Shown in pieces: positions 35,051 to 44,145 of a stretch of DNA of 64,000 bases (within the stretch, counting starts at the first letter, position 1; the number at the start of each line of letters is the position of its first letter). The notes under the pieces are model-generated. The model saw only the letters and a list, made by a program, of their open reading frames with translations, ran no database searches and was not told the origin of the DNA. The stretch spans positions 310,001 through 374,000 of the forward strand of contig NZ_FNIY01000004.1 of the NCBI RefSeq assembly GCF_900104355.1, written 5' to 3'. The stretch is from Phyllobacterium sp. OV277. GTDB taxonomy: Bacteria > Pseudomonadota > Alphaproteobacteria > Rhizobiales > Rhizobiaceae. A program made the position numbers and the translations under genes.

Positions 35051-36057
35051 GCCTCACTCGATACAGGGGTTTGAGATTTCAACCGCTGCCAGCAGGCAAC
35101 TGCCTGTCCACCCGCAAGTGTCGTGGACTGAGGTTTTGCATAGCAACGCTCATCCGCTTCCTGACAGCGGGGGCGATAGAAACACCCCGCGGGCGGATCG
35201 ATAAGATTTGGGACAGTGCCCGGAATGGATTCAAGTTGCGCCTTGGGTTGCACACGCTCCGGCAAACATCGCAAAAGCGCGCGGGTGTAGGGGTGCTGGG
35301 GAGTGTCAAGGACGGCGCGGGTTGGACCCGACTCGACGATGCGGCCTGCATACATGATGTAAAGTCGATCACATATCTGGGACACCACGGCAATATTGTG
35401 GGAAATGAAAACCACAGAGGTACCGGTCCTGCGCGCACGGCCCTGAATAAGGCGAAGAATCGCAGCCTGAACCGTGACGTCGAGCGCTGTTGTCGGCTCG
35501 TCAGCAATGATCAAGCCGGGGTTGCACGAGAAGGCCATCGCAATAAGCACGCGCTGACGCATTCCTCCCGAAAGTTCAAAGGGATAGGCCTGCATGATGC
35601 GTGAAGGTTGCGGTATCAGCATATCCGACAGGATATTAGACGCGACAGTTTCAGCGGCCCTCCTGCTGATTGCCTCATGACGCCGTATCACTCCAACAAG
35701 TTGCTTGCCAATGCGAATGGTAGGATTGAGTGCATTCATCGGTTCCTGAAAAATCGTCGACACCAGCTTGCCGCGAACCTGTTGCAGCTCCTCATCGCTC
35801 ATTACGGTCGGATCACGCCCGAATAGCCTGATTGAGCCTTGCGTGATCCTATAGCGGCCTTCTGGCAAAAGGCGCGTTGCTGCCATTGTGCTTACAGACT
35901 TTCCACAACCTGACTCGCCCACAAGACCGACTATTTCCGCATTACCGACCTGTATTGTCACGCCATCAAGCGCTTTGACTGCACCGCCATAAGTCGGAAA
36001 TTCGAGCGAAAGATTTTCGATGCTCAACGCATGCGGCTTCATTGCGGTATCTGTCAT
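35047..36057 (-). CDS. Dipeptide/oligopeptide ABC transporter ATP-binding protein, DppD type (336 aa)
   Basis: Walker A GESGCGKSV, signature LSGGMRQR, Walker [13 protein letters not shown] and a C-terminal oligo_HPY tail with CFYRPRCQEADERC. The Val after the P-loop Lys and the GMRQR signature are typical of the DppD/OppD half. Overlaps of 4 bp on both sides (with DppC upstream and DppF downstream) show tight co-translation. Confidence 0.93.
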   Translation of the reverse strand: MTDTAMKPHALSIENLSLEFPTYGGAVKALDGVTIQVGNAEIVGLVGESGCGKSVSTMAATRLLPEGRYRITQGSIRLFGRDPTVMSDEELQQVRGKLVSTIFQEPMNALNPTIRIGKQLVGVIRRHEAISRRAAETVASNILSDMLIPQPSRIMQAYPFELSGGMRQRVLIAMAFSCNPGLIIADEPTTALDVTVQAAILRLIQGRARRTGTSVVFISHNIAVVSQICDRLYIMYAGRIVESGPTRAVLDTPQHPYTRALLRCLPERVQPKAQLESIPGTVPNLIDPPAGCFYRPRCQEADERCYAKPQSTTLAGGQAVACWQRLKSQTPVSSEA

Positions 36058-36950
36058 TCGTTCGGCCCCAATCGTGGATCCAGCATGTCACGAATACCAT
36101 CACCCAAAAGATTGCATCCCATGGCAGTCACGAGGATAGCGAGCCCCGGAAACGTGCCATACCACCATTGGTCGAGAATGAAGCTTCGGCCACTGCTGAC
36201 AAGAGCTCCCCATTCCGCCGTCGGCGGTTGGGCACCAAGGCCGATGAAGCTGAGGGCAGCTGCTATGAGCACAATGCCCCCGAGATCGAGCGTCGCCTGC
36301 ACAATGAGCGGCGAAAGCGCGTTCGGCAGCAAATGCCAACGCAGGATATAAAGATTGGATGCGCCGAACGTACGCGACGCCTTTACAAAGATGCGCTCCC
36401 GCAATGAGAGGGTCTGACCTCGGGATAGTCTTACATAGGCTGGTATGCGGACAATCGCGACAGCAAGCATCGAGTTGAACAGGCTCGGGCCCAATGCAGC
36501 GGCCAGGGCCATGGCGAGTACGAGTGCGGGCAGAGCGAGAACGACATCCATGGTCCGCATCATCGCGCTATCGAAAACACCGCCGACCACTCCGGACAGG
36601 CAACCGAGAAAGACGCCCGCACTCATTGAAATGAATACGATCATGAAGGCAGCACCACAGGATGCACGCGAGCCGTAGACAACACGCGAAAACAGATCCC
36701 TGCCAACTTCATCAGTCCCGAACCAATGAATGGAACTCGGCGGTAACAGCCGTGACGAGAGCATGACCTTGTTCGGATCGTAGGGAGCGATGAAAGGCGC
36801 GCCAATCACCATGATGATGACGAGTAATATGATCAAGAAGCCAATTATCGTCAAAGGGCTACGCCGCGTCAGATACCACAGGAAGTGCAAGCGCGAACGA
36901 GGCATCGCAAGAGCCGTATGGGTACGCTTCTCAGGATTTATCGTCGTCAT
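36054..36950 (-). CDS. Peptide ABC transporter permease, DppC type (298 aa)
   Basis: The N-terminal OppC_N segment (RRSPLTIIGFLIILLVIIMV, IAPYDPN) and FGTDEVGRDLFSRVVYGSRA, followed by the EAA loop KASRTFGASNLYILRWHLLP and GLGAQPPTAEWGALVSSGR, identify a DppC permease. It follows DppB with a 1-bp overlap (TAATG-type junction) and forms the inner-membrane pore with it. Confidence 0.93.
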   Translation of the reverse strand: MTTINPEKRTHTALAMPRSRLHFLWYLTRRSPLTIIGFLIILLVIIMVIGAPFIAPYDPNKVMLSSRLLPPSSIHWFGTDEVGRDLFSRVVYGSRASCGAAFMIVFISMSAGVFLGCLSGVVGGVFDSAMMRTMDVVLALPALVLAMALAAALGPSLFNSMLAVAIVRIPAYVRLSRGQTLSLRERIFVKASRTFGASNLYILRWHLLPNALSPLIVQATLDLGGIVLIAAALSFIGLGAQPPTAEWGALVSSGRSFILDQWWYGTFPGLAILVTAMGCNLLGDGIRDMLDPRLGPNE

Positions 36951-37972
36951 TATCCAACCTCCCGGATCTGCGGATCAGCAAGCATATATGCCAGGTCAAT
37001 CAAGAGATTGATGAGAACGTAACCGATCGAGGCCACCACGGTAAAACCCATGATGGCAGGAAAATCGAGTGTTTGAATCGAGGTGACAACGTAGGTGCCC
37101 ATTCCCGGCCACGCGAATATGGTCTCAGTGAGCACCGCTCCGTATAAGAGATCACCCATTGCCAGCCCCAGCAGTGTAATCGAGGGTATGAGCGCATTGC
37201 GCAGCGCGTGATTGAAAATGATGGCCCTACGACGTAGACCACTGGCACGGGCCGTTCGAATATAATCCTCCTGCAGAACGTCGAGCATTGAAGCACGGAT
37301 TTGCCGGGTGATAACGCCAAGATTGGCAAACGCCAAGACAAAGGTCGGCAGGATGAGATGACGTACGGCGCTCAGAAAGGCGTCAAACCTGCCCTCGAGC
37401 AGCGTATCGATCAGAAAAAAACCTGTTACCCGCTGAGGCGAGGCAAATTGCATGGCAAGCCGGCCACTGCCAGGCAGTATCTGAAGCTTGGCATAGAACA
37501 GCAAAATGACGACCATGCCGAACCAGAACACCGGCATTGAAATCCCGCAAACGGAGATCGTACGGGCTATCTGATCAATCGGGCCATCCTTGTAGATCGC
37601 GGAAAAAACCCCAAGCGGTATACCGATGAGGACTGCCAACACGAGAGAAATACATCCAAGCTCCAGTGTTGCCGGTAGAAATGTGGCAATATCGGAAGCG
37701 ACCGGCCGGCGCGTCCGCAACGACGTCCCAAGGTCCCCATGCACCAGATTACGCACATAGATGACGAACTGATCGGTCACAGGCCGATCAAGACCAAGGT
37801 CGCGGCGCACGTTCTCCAGCGTCTCTGCACTTGCGCGGTCGCCAGCGATCATGCGGGCAGGATCACCCGGGATCAGATGTGAAATGGTGAATGTAATGAT
37901 GGCAACGCCGAAAACGACAAAGAACAATAATATAAAGCGCGGTACGATAATTCGGGCGATTGTCATAAACAT
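36950..37972 (-). CDS. Peptide ABC transporter permease, DppB type (340 aa)
   Basis: A DppB-type permease with HLIPGDPARMIAGDRAS, PVTDQFVIYVRNLVHGDLGT and the coupling loop RTARASGLRRRAIIFNHALR. Six spans are visible. The gene is separated from the upstream binding-protein gene by about 140 bp that contain a 12-bp perfect stem-loop, so the permease is probably expressed at a lower level than the binding protein. Confidence 0.93.
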   Translation of the reverse strand: MFMTIARIIVPRFILLFFVVFGVAIITFTISHLIPGDPARMIAGDRASAETLENVRRDLGLDRPVTDQFVIYVRNLVHGDLGTSLRTRRPVASDIATFLPATLELGCISLVLAVLIGIPLGVFSAIYKDGPIDQIARTISVCGISMPVFWFGMVVILLFYAKLQILPGSGRLAMQFASPQRVTGFFLIDTLLEGRFDAFLSAVRHLILPTFVLAFANLGVITRQIRASMLDVLQEDYIRTARASGLRRRAIIFNHALRNALIPSITLLGLAMGDLLYGAVLTETIFAWPGMGTYVVTSIQTLDFPAIMGFTVVASIGYVLINLLIDLAYMLADPQIREVG

Positions 37973-38058
37973 CAGTCCTCATTTCGTGCAGATTTTGTAT
38001 TCTTCACATCATTAAATGTACGCATTCCGCTTCCGTCCTTTTGGAACAGAATTTTACG

Positions 38059-38094
38059 TTACCTCCTGCCAATCAGCGTGTCGGCAGGAGGTAA
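38059..38094 (-). terminator. Perfect 12-bp stem-loop after the binding-protein gene (attenuator or mRNA stabiliser)
   Basis: TTACCTCCTGCC (38059-38070) and GGCAGGAGGTAA (38083-38094) are exact inverted repeats with a 12-base loop, lying between the binding protein and DppB. No U-run follows on the minus strand, so mRNA stabilisation or partial attenuation is more likely than full termination. Confidence 0.65.
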
Positions 38095-38111
38095 GGGTGC
38101 TGCGGCCCTGA

Positions 38112-39653
38112 CTAATCCTTCTTCGACATCTTTGCGAAGTTGTAGACCTGGATCAGCATCGGGTTATAAACATAACCTTCGACTGCGGCGCGCCTGGCAA
38201 AAATATCATTCTTTTGAATGAGATAGAGATAAGGTGCATCCTGTGTGGAAAGCGTCTGTGCTTCCAGATAGAGCTTTTCGCGTTTGGGTTGATCGACGAT
38301 GCTCGCCGCCTCGCGAACCAGATCGGTCACCTTCGCATTCTCGTAGAATGCACGGTTTCCTGGCCCCCCCATCCTTGCCGGATCAAACCAGTAATTCATG
38401 AACATGTAAGGGTCGGCAAAGTCAGGGGTCCAGGCACCGGGCGCAAGGTCATAATTGCCTTTGGCGGCCATTTCGCGCTTTGTGGTATCGGCAACGGCCT
38501 GCAAATCCAGTTTGATACCTATTTCTGCCAGACTGGCTTGCAAAGCAAGGCCAACGGGCTCCCACGATGTATCAGCTTGCGAAAACGTATAGGTGAGATG
38601 GATGTTCGATTGTCCCGCTTCTTTCAGAAGCGATTTGGCTTTTTCAATGTCGTAGCTGTACTGGAAACCGGACGGATCATGCCCCCACATTCCGTCAGGC
38701 ACCGCGCCACGCATCTGTTCCGCCTGCCCTTGCATGATACCGTCGACAATACCTTTGTAATCGACCGCGTAGGCAATGGCCTGCCGCACGCGTACATCGT
38801 CCAATGGCGGTCGTTTATTGTTGAGATAGACATAGCTCACATAGAGACTGGGATTGCTTTCGACGACAATTGCGGGCTCCTTCTTCAGCGCCTCGGCCTG
38901 ATCAACCGGCACCTGTTCAATAATATCCGCATCACCATTGACGAGTTGCAGGCGCCGGGCGGACACCTCACCCATCACCCGTATTATGACCTGCCGTAAC
39001 GAAGGTGCCGGTCCGGAAAAATGGGCGTTCCGATCGAGCACGATACTTTGGTTACGTTCCCAGCTTGCAATTTTGTATGGACCACTGCCTGCCGTGTGTT
39101 CGGCGAGCCATGCCTTGGCCATGTCACCATCAACCTCATGCTCCATTACCTTTGGGTTGACAATAGCCGCCCCTGACACAGCCAGAGTCGACAAAAATGG
39201 AGCGAAAGGTGCAGACAGAACGAACTTCACGGTCATTGGATCGATGACCTGAACTTCCTGCAGCACGGGAAATGAATCGGATGGTCCAGCCTTCAGCTTG
39301 AGCAGGCGATCAAAACTGAATTTAACTGCAGCAGCATCGACTGGCGAACCATCGTCAAATTTATGCCCCGCCGCGAGTTTGATTGTCCACACAAGGTTGG
39401 TGGCATCAACCGACCAACTTTCGGCAAGTTCAGGTTCAACTTCGGTGGTCGCGCCCTTGTAGGCAACCAGATGTTCGTAAGCGGCGTAGATGAGGGTATA
39501 GCCGCTGTTGCTGATTTCTACGCCCGGATCTGCCGTGGGCGGATCTTCAGCCCGCGCAAGAACCAGAACATCAGTCGCAGCCATCGCACTGCCGCTAACC
39601 GATGCGGCGAGCAACAGGGCAAGCCCCACTTTCTTCCAATTTGAGAAAACCAT
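38112..39653 (-). CDS. Solute-binding protein, family 5 (DppA-like)
   Basis: A signal peptide (VGLALLLAASVSGSAMA-AT) precedes an SBP_bac_5 domain: ARAEDPPTADPGVEISNSGY, ELAESWSVDATNLVWTIKLA, TAGSGPYKIASWERNQSIVL, VRVRQAIAYAVDYKGIVDGI. The start is taken at 39653 (MVFSNWKK) with GAGGG upstream; an in-frame ATG at 39704 adds a non-signal-like leader. It opens the operon for the DppBCDF transporter and lies downstream of the XRE-cupin regulator in the same direction. The ligand is probably a peptide. Confidence 0.92.
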   Translation of the reverse strand: MVFSNWKKVGLALLLAASVSGSAMAATDVLVLARAEDPPTADPGVEISNSGYTLIYAAYEHLVAYKGATTEVEPELAESWSVDATNLVWTIKLAAGHKFDDGSPVDAAAVKFSFDRLLKLKAGPSDSFPVLQEVQVIDPMTVKFVLSAPFAPFLSTLAVSGAAIVNPKVMEHEVDGDMAKAWLAEHTAGSGPYKIASWERNQSIVLDRNAHFSGPAPSLRQVIIRVMGEVSARRLQLVNGDADIIEQVPVDQAEALKKEPAIVVESNPSLYVSYVYLNNKRPPLDDVRVRQAIAYAVDYKGIVDGIMQGQAEQMRGAVPDGMWGHDPSGFQYSYDIEKAKSLLKEAGQSNIHLTYTFSQADTSWEPVGLALQASLAEIGIKLDLQAVADTTKREMAAKGNYDLAPGAWTPDFADPYMFMNYWFDPARMGGPGNRAFYENAKVTDLVREAASIVDQPKREKLYLEAQTLSTQDAPYLYLIQKNDIFARRAAVEGYVYNPMLIQVYNFAKMSKKD

Positions 39654-39749
39654 TTTATACCCTCTGAGGTTCGGCGGACACGAACGGTGCCTTGTTTCCG
39701 GCAATTAATCCGCAAAATCAGAATAGGTAATGATTTTCCTAAGCGCAAC

Positions 39750-40424
39750 TTATTTTCTTATCGTACTTGTTTTACTCGTATTCTTAGATTTCTTTTTCAT
39801 GCTGGAAACTTCACCATCAGCACCGACCAATGAGTTGATGAGTTCCTTTTCGGATGTCGAGCAGACACACAGGATTCTGGCGGGCGCATCGCTGATCGAG
39901 AGATAAGCATGCCCCATTGACGCATCGAAATAGACAGAGTCTCCAGCCTTCAGGGTTACCGGCTCATAATGCTCCGTATGCAGCTCCAGCGATCCCTCGA
40001 TAACATAAGTGTACTCCTGACCATCGTGATGGATAAACTCGCCAAACTCCTCCATCGAGCGGGCATGCAGAACGGCAAGAATGGGCACCATGGATTTCTT
40101 GGAAATCTCTGTACATAGATAGAGATAGTCATAGTTGCCAGTTTGAATAAGCCGCCCCTCGCCTTGCCGGCTTATTGCCCTGCGCCCCAAAAAACTGGGC
40201 GTTGCGTCTGTCGATCTGGTGCCGAAAAGTTCCACGATGTCGACCCCAAGGCCCGCCGCCAATTGAACCAGGCGATCATAGGTCAGGGACATCTGGTTAT
40301 TTTCAACTTTGGAGAGCGTAGACACTGCCAGTCCCGTCATCTCGCTGACTTCAAGCAGAGTCCAGTGCTTACGGATACGAATGTCCCGGAGAAAATCACC
40401 CAATCCAGTTTTCTGATCAGTCAT
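39750..40424 (-). CDS. XRE-family regulator with C-terminal cupin sensor domain
   Basis: An N-terminal lambda-repressor-type HTH (GDFLRDIRIRKHWTLLEVSE, GLAVSTLSKVENNQMSL) is joined to a C-terminal cupin (EFGEFIHHDGQEYTYVIEGS, LKAGDSVYFDASMGHAYLSI). This class regulates amino-acid, polyamine and aldehyde metabolism (PuuR/SutR-like). A basic tail (MKKKSKNTSKTSTIRK) ends the protein. The ATG at 40424 is preferred; the frame extends to a TTG at 40445. It is divergent from the FAD oxidase at 40551, and the shared half-site at 40513 suggests it controls that gene and the peptidase genes at 32 kb. Confidence 0.9.
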   Translation of the reverse strand: MTDQKTGLGDFLRDIRIRKHWTLLEVSEMTGLAVSTLSKVENNQMSLTYDRLVQLAAGLGVDIVELFGTRSTDATPSFLGRRAISRQGEGRLIQTGNYDYLYLCTEISKKSMVPILAVLHARSMEEFGEFIHHDGQEYTYVIEGSLELHTEHYEPVTLKAGDSVYFDASMGHAYLSISDAPARILCVCSTSEKELINSLVGADGEVSSMKKKSKNTSKTSTIRK

Positions 40425-40512
40425 TGTAATTTTATCATCCTGCAATTTTTCAAATGAACGGTACTACAGCGTATGGATCGACGCGATAAGGAAAATTTAC
40501 TTGATCAATAAT

Positions 40513-40525
40513 AAAATTATGTTTC
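40513..40525. promoter_or_regulatory. Half-site AAAATTATGTTTC shared with 32488-32500
   Basis: An exact 13-base match to the right arm of the inverted repeat between the M55 and M81 peptidase genes. It lies 26 bp upstream of the FAD oxidase start and 88 bp upstream of the XRE-cupin gene. The left arm is degenerate here. Confidence 0.55.
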
Positions 40526-40550
40526 TTATACGCTAAATTCAGGAGTGATT

Positions 40551-41702
40551 ATGTTTGATTTTGTGATTATCGGTGGTGGTATTGCGGGAGCGTCCGTCGC
40601 TTACGAGTTGGCTGCCTGTTCATCCGTGCTCCTTATCGAGCGGGAAGCGCACTGCGGTTATCACACCACCGGAAGGTCTGCAGCGCTTTTTTCGGAGAAT
40701 TATGGCAACGCGACAATCCGTGCCCTCACTCGTGCCAGCCGCAACACATATGAAACTCCGCCTGAGAATTTTACGCAGAATGCACTCCTTACCCCGCGCG
40801 ATGTCATGTTCATTGCCAGAAAAGACCAGATGGCCAGTGTTGCAGCAATGTCGGACATATTCGAAAGTGGTGGGAAAAAGTCTCGTCTCCTGACCACTGA
40901 GGATGTATGCAGCCGCGTATCCATTATGCGACCTGATTATGTTGCCTGCGCATTACTCGACGAAAGCTCCATGGATATTGACGTCCATGCCTTGCATCAG
41001 GGTTACCTGCGAGGCGCCCGTTCAAGAGGAGCACAGATTGCAACATCAGAAGATGTTCTCAGCCTGATGAGAAATTCAGCGGGCTGGGAGATCACAACAC
41101 CAAAGACAACCTTTCAAGGTGCGGTAGTGATCAACGCGGCGGGGGCCTGGGCCGATAGTCTGGCAACCGCCGCCGGAGCTTCCACTGTTGGCCTTACTCC
41201 TCTTCGCCGGACAGCGATGATACTGAATGCCCCTGAAGGTGTAGATGTGTCTTCCTGGCCTCTCGTGCTTGATATTGATGAAGAATTCTATTTCAAACCG
41301 GAAGCAGGTAAGCTGCTGGCTTCTCCGGCTGACGAAACGCCAAGCGTGCCCTGCGATGCACAGGCAGATGAAATGGACCTGGCAATCGCGATTGATCGCA
41401 TACAACAGGCGGCTGATTTACCTGTTAGAACCATATCAAGACATTGGGCTGGCTTGCGCACATTTGCAGCGGATAGAAGTCCTGTCGTGGGCTACGATCC
41501 CCATCTCCCAAGCTTCTTCTGGCTTGCCGGCCAGGGCGGCTATGGCATCCAGACGGCACCGGCACTTGCAAAAGTAGCTGCTTCGCTGGCCTGCGGTGAG
41601 GTTGTACCAAGTGCAATCCTTGACGAAGGCTTCGACGCCAGCGCCGTTTCGCCTTCTCGCGTTCAGCTCACATCGCCGGTATCAGACAAGACTGACATCT
41701 AG
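40551..41702 (+). CDS. FAD-dependent amino-acid oxidase/dehydrogenase, DAO family
   Basis: The N-terminal FAD motif FVIIGGGIAGASVAYELAAC is followed by IEREAHCGYHTTGRSAALFS, the C-terminal HWAGLRTFAADRSPVVGYDP and FWLAGQGGYGIQTAPALAKV, which is the glycine/D-amino-acid oxidase (DAO) pattern. Such enzymes oxidise secondary or D-amino acids to imino acids. The start at 40551 has AGGAG 5 bp upstream; the GTG at 40545 overlaps that site and is rejected. Its neighbour 20 bp downstream is a D-serine-dehydratase-like PLP enzyme, so the pair probably shares amino-acid substrates. Confidence 0.9.
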   Translation: MFDFVIIGGGIAGASVAYELAACSSVLLIEREAHCGYHTTGRSAALFSENYGNATIRALTRASRNTYETPPENFTQNALLTPRDVMFIARKDQMASVAAMSDIFESGGKKSRLLTTEDVCSRVSIMRPDYVACALLDESSMDIDVHALHQGYLRGARSRGAQIATSEDVLSLMRNSAGWEITTPKTTFQGAVVINAAGAWADSLATAAGASTVGLTPLRRTAMILNAPEGVDVSSWPLVLDIDEEFYFKPEAGKLLASPADETPSVPCDAQADEMDLAIAIDRIQQAADLPVRTISRHWAGLRTFAADRSPVVGYDPHLPSFFWLAGQGGYGIQTAPALAKVAASLACGEVVPSAILDEGFDASAVSPSRVQLTSPVSDKTDI

Positions 41703-41722
41703 ATTATCAAGAGGACGAGCCT

Positions 41723-42985
41723 ATGCCATTCAATACGGATGCCCTTGCTTCGATGGTTCTGGACGACACGATCAAGAGCTTTCCATTTGGACAGCGCATG
41801 GCCTTGGCTGAGGTTGGCCAAAAACACTGGAACGTGCTGAACGGTGATATCCCCCTCCCTGCAGCAATCATCCGCTCGGATGCTCTTATGCATAATTCAC
41901 GCTGGATGAAGCGGTTCGTTGCCGAACGGGGTGCACTGATTGCTCCTCATGTCAAAACGACAATGTGTCCGCAGATAATGGCCCGTCAGATTGCCGATGG
42001 TGCGTGGGGATTGACCGTTGCGACAGTTCACCAGATGCGTGTTTGCCACAGCTTCGGCGCAGACAGGATCATCCTTGCTAATCAGGCGGTGGGGGCCGCA
42101 GAGCTTGATGCGATTATTGCAATGGTGCAGTCGCCTGAACTCGATTTCATGATGATCGTTGATAGCGTTGAAGGGGTGAGAGCCGTCGCGGACGCGGCTC
42201 GCCGTAATCATTTACAGCATCCTGTTCAATTGCTTATCGAACGCGGATACAAAGGCGGACGTACCGGTTGCCGGACCAATGAGCTTGCAACAGAACTGGC
42301 CATCCAAATCCGGTCCACTCCCGAGGTACGACTGATAGGAATTGAAGCCTTCGAGGGATTGATCAAAGCGAAAACAGGCTCTCAGGAAGATGCGGTTGCA
42401 GCGTTCGTCGGTGACATTGCGGCTCTCGCGCAGTCCTTTCATCGTCAGAGCCTATTCGAGACCGCTGATCCCATCATCTCGGCTGGAGGATCTTCGTATT
42501 ATGATATCGTCCTTGAACAACTGTCCAAAACCGGATTGCGTGTGGTAACACGCAGCGGCTGCTACGTTACTCATGATTCAGGTATTTATCACACCCATCA
42601 CGACCGTTTGAAATCTGCGGTTGGTGAGCAGGATGGTTTGAGGCGTGCACTCGAGATCTGGACCTATGTACAGTCAATCCCGGAGCCCGGGCTTGCGCTG
42701 CTGACCGCCGGACGTCGCGATTGTGGGACCGATGCGGGGCTGCCAGTGCCATTGCTGCTGGCCAATTCCTCGCGCCGGCCAAACTATCTTCCGCCAGAGT
42801 GCAAGATCATCGACATCAACGACCAGCATAGTTTCATGCGGTTCGATCCCGGTTTGAACCTCGCATTCGGCGACCGCATTGGCCTCGGGATTTCGCATCC
42901 CTGTACCACGTTCGATAAATGGGAAATCATCTATCTGGTAGACGACGATTATAACGTACAGGAAGTGTTCAAGACGTTTTTCTGA
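41723..42985 (+). CDS. PLP-dependent D-serine-dehydratase-like / amino acid deaminase (alanine racemase fold, 420 aa)
   Basis: An N-terminal alanine-racemase barrel carries the PLP Lys in APHVKTTMCPQ (Lys78), and a C-terminal D-serine-dehydratase-like domain carries the HPC motif (GISHPCTTFDKW) that binds zinc in eukaryotic-type D-serine dehydratase. LLIERGYKGGRTGCR is the glycine-rich phosphate site. Relatives act on D-serine, D-threonine or beta-hydroxyaspartate. Located after an amino-acid oxidase and 12 bp from the convergent rpiR-type gene, it fits catabolism of D- or hydroxy-amino acids released by the peptidases. Confidence 0.88.
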   Translation: MPFNTDALASMVLDDTIKSFPFGQRMALAEVGQKHWNVLNGDIPLPAAIIRSDALMHNSRWMKRFVAERGALIAPHVKTTMCPQIMARQIADGAWGLTVATVHQMRVCHSFGADRIILANQAVGAAELDAIIAMVQSPELDFMMIVDSVEGVRAVADAARRNHLQHPVQLLIERGYKGGRTGCRTNELATELAIQIRSTPEVRLIGIEAFEGLIKAKTGSQEDAVAAFVGDIAALAQSFHRQSLFETADPIISAGGSSYYDIVLEQLSKTGLRVVTRSGCYVTHDSGIYHTHHDRLKSAVGEQDGLRRALEIWTYVQSIPEPGLALLTAGRRDCGTDAGLPVPLLLANSSRRPNYLPPECKIIDINDQHSFMRFDPGLNLAFGDRIGLGISHPCTTFDKWEIIYLVDDDYNVQEVFKTFF

Positions 42986-42997
42986 ACTCTGGCAGCA

Positions 42998-43855
42998 TCA
43001 TTCACCCACATATCCCGTGAATTTGGCGTGAAGTTCCGAGACTTTGTTCATGCGCTTTTCAACCGAAACACCCAGTTCGTTGAAGACACCGTTTAGCAGC
43101 AAATTACCCAGACTGGCCATCTGCGCCGTTGATTCCCAAAACATATCAAACTCTGTTGGAACGACGAACATTTCGTCGACCAAATCATGACCCCAATCAC
43201 AGAATGCATCTGTGACGAGCGTAATGGGGATTTTTGCACTTCGGGCCTCGCGCGCCAATGATATTGCCAGCTGGGAGTAGCGACGCGCTTCGAAAAGGAC
43301 GAGACAGGCGGATTTTGGTGGCTCCATAAGAATTTCATGGAAATTGCCACCTGCGACGTCAGCCAAAGATACGTTCGGACGCAGATATTGCAACTGATTG
43401 GCAAAATACTGAGCTATGCCGCGCTCAGTCTGGAAGCCGGCGACAAATACCCTTGGTATTGTGGCCAAGCGCTTGATGGTGTGTTTCCATTCTTTCGTAT
43501 GTGCAATTTCGTAGATTCGAACCAACGCAGCTATTTCCAGATCCAGACTGCGCGCAAGCATATCCCCTTCAAGATTGCGATCGCGGAATTGCTTGAGGCG
43601 ATCACCGACCAGCCAAGGCCGATCCCCTATATTATCCCTCAGATCTGATTTGAGGTCTTTAAAGCGCGCGTAACCCAGAGACCGACAAAACCGCCCAACT
43701 GTAGGTTCACTGACACCAACCTTGGCGGCCAGCGTTGCTGATGTTTCGAATGGCAAGCCGTTTAGATTTGCCAGCATGTAGTTAGCGATTGCCTTTTCTG
43801 CGTTGGTGGCAGTTAAAAGGCTCTCGCTCAACCTCGCCCGAACTGATTCCGTCAT
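42998..43855 (-). CDS. RpiR/MurR-family transcriptional regulator (285 aa)
   Basis: An N-terminal HTH_6 (AEKAIANYMLANLNGLPFET, LAAKVGVSEPTVGRFCRSLG) and a C-terminal SIS domain (RVFVAGFQTERGIAQYFANQ, SLAREARSAKIPITLVTDA) define the family. SIS domains bind phosphosugars or, in MurR-like proteins, murein-derived ligands. It is divergent from the binding-protein-led operon at 44146, about 290 bp away, and is the natural regulator of that peptide transporter. A murein-related inducer would fit D-amino-acid peptides, but this is inference. Confidence 0.92.
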   Translation of the reverse strand: MTESVRARLSESLLTATNAEKAIANYMLANLNGLPFETSATLAAKVGVSEPTVGRFCRSLGYARFKDLKSDLRDNIGDRPWLVGDRLKQFRDRNLEGDMLARSLDLEIAALVRIYEIAHTKEWKHTIKRLATIPRVFVAGFQTERGIAQYFANQLQYLRPNVSLADVAGGNFHEILMEPPKSACLVLFEARRYSQLAISLAREARSAKIPITLVTDAFCDWGHDLVDEMFVVPTEFDMFWESTAQMASLGNLLLNGVFNELGVSVEKRMNKVSELHAKFTGYVGE

Positions 43856-43911
43856 TTTTTCCCCTTGGGTATCCTATGGTATGAATTGACAGTTTTCTAA
43901 CAAAATAGCAA

Positions 43912-43940
43912 TTGACGTTTGTTTTCTTTCATCCTAGCTT
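43912..43940 (+). promoter_or_regulatory. Candidate promoter for the module-2 transporter operon
   Basis: TTGACG (43912-43917), 17 bp, then TAGCTT (43935-43940). A second TTGACA lies at 43886-43891, giving an AATTGAC direct repeat that could also be a regulator site. The start codon of the operon's first gene is about 200 bp further on, implying a long leader. Confidence 0.35.
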
Positions 43941-44145
43941 TATTCAACCATGTTGGGAGGCATGGTGAAAAATGGGTGCCGCGACGCATTTCCGGGCCCC
44001 CATTACAGGTATCACCACAAGCAGCCAACAGCATGTTACCGACTGCCGATGTCAGATCCGATTCACCAGTTAGTCCCTCTCCATGCTTCACGATCGTAAC
44101 TGATGCGGCAGGGGTGGAAACAAAAAAATAGAAGGGGAATTAAAC

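Noticed and set aside
35071-35604. A 177-residue plus-strand frame under the DppD gene
   Set aside because: Antisense to a fully conserved ABC ATPase, no independent support.
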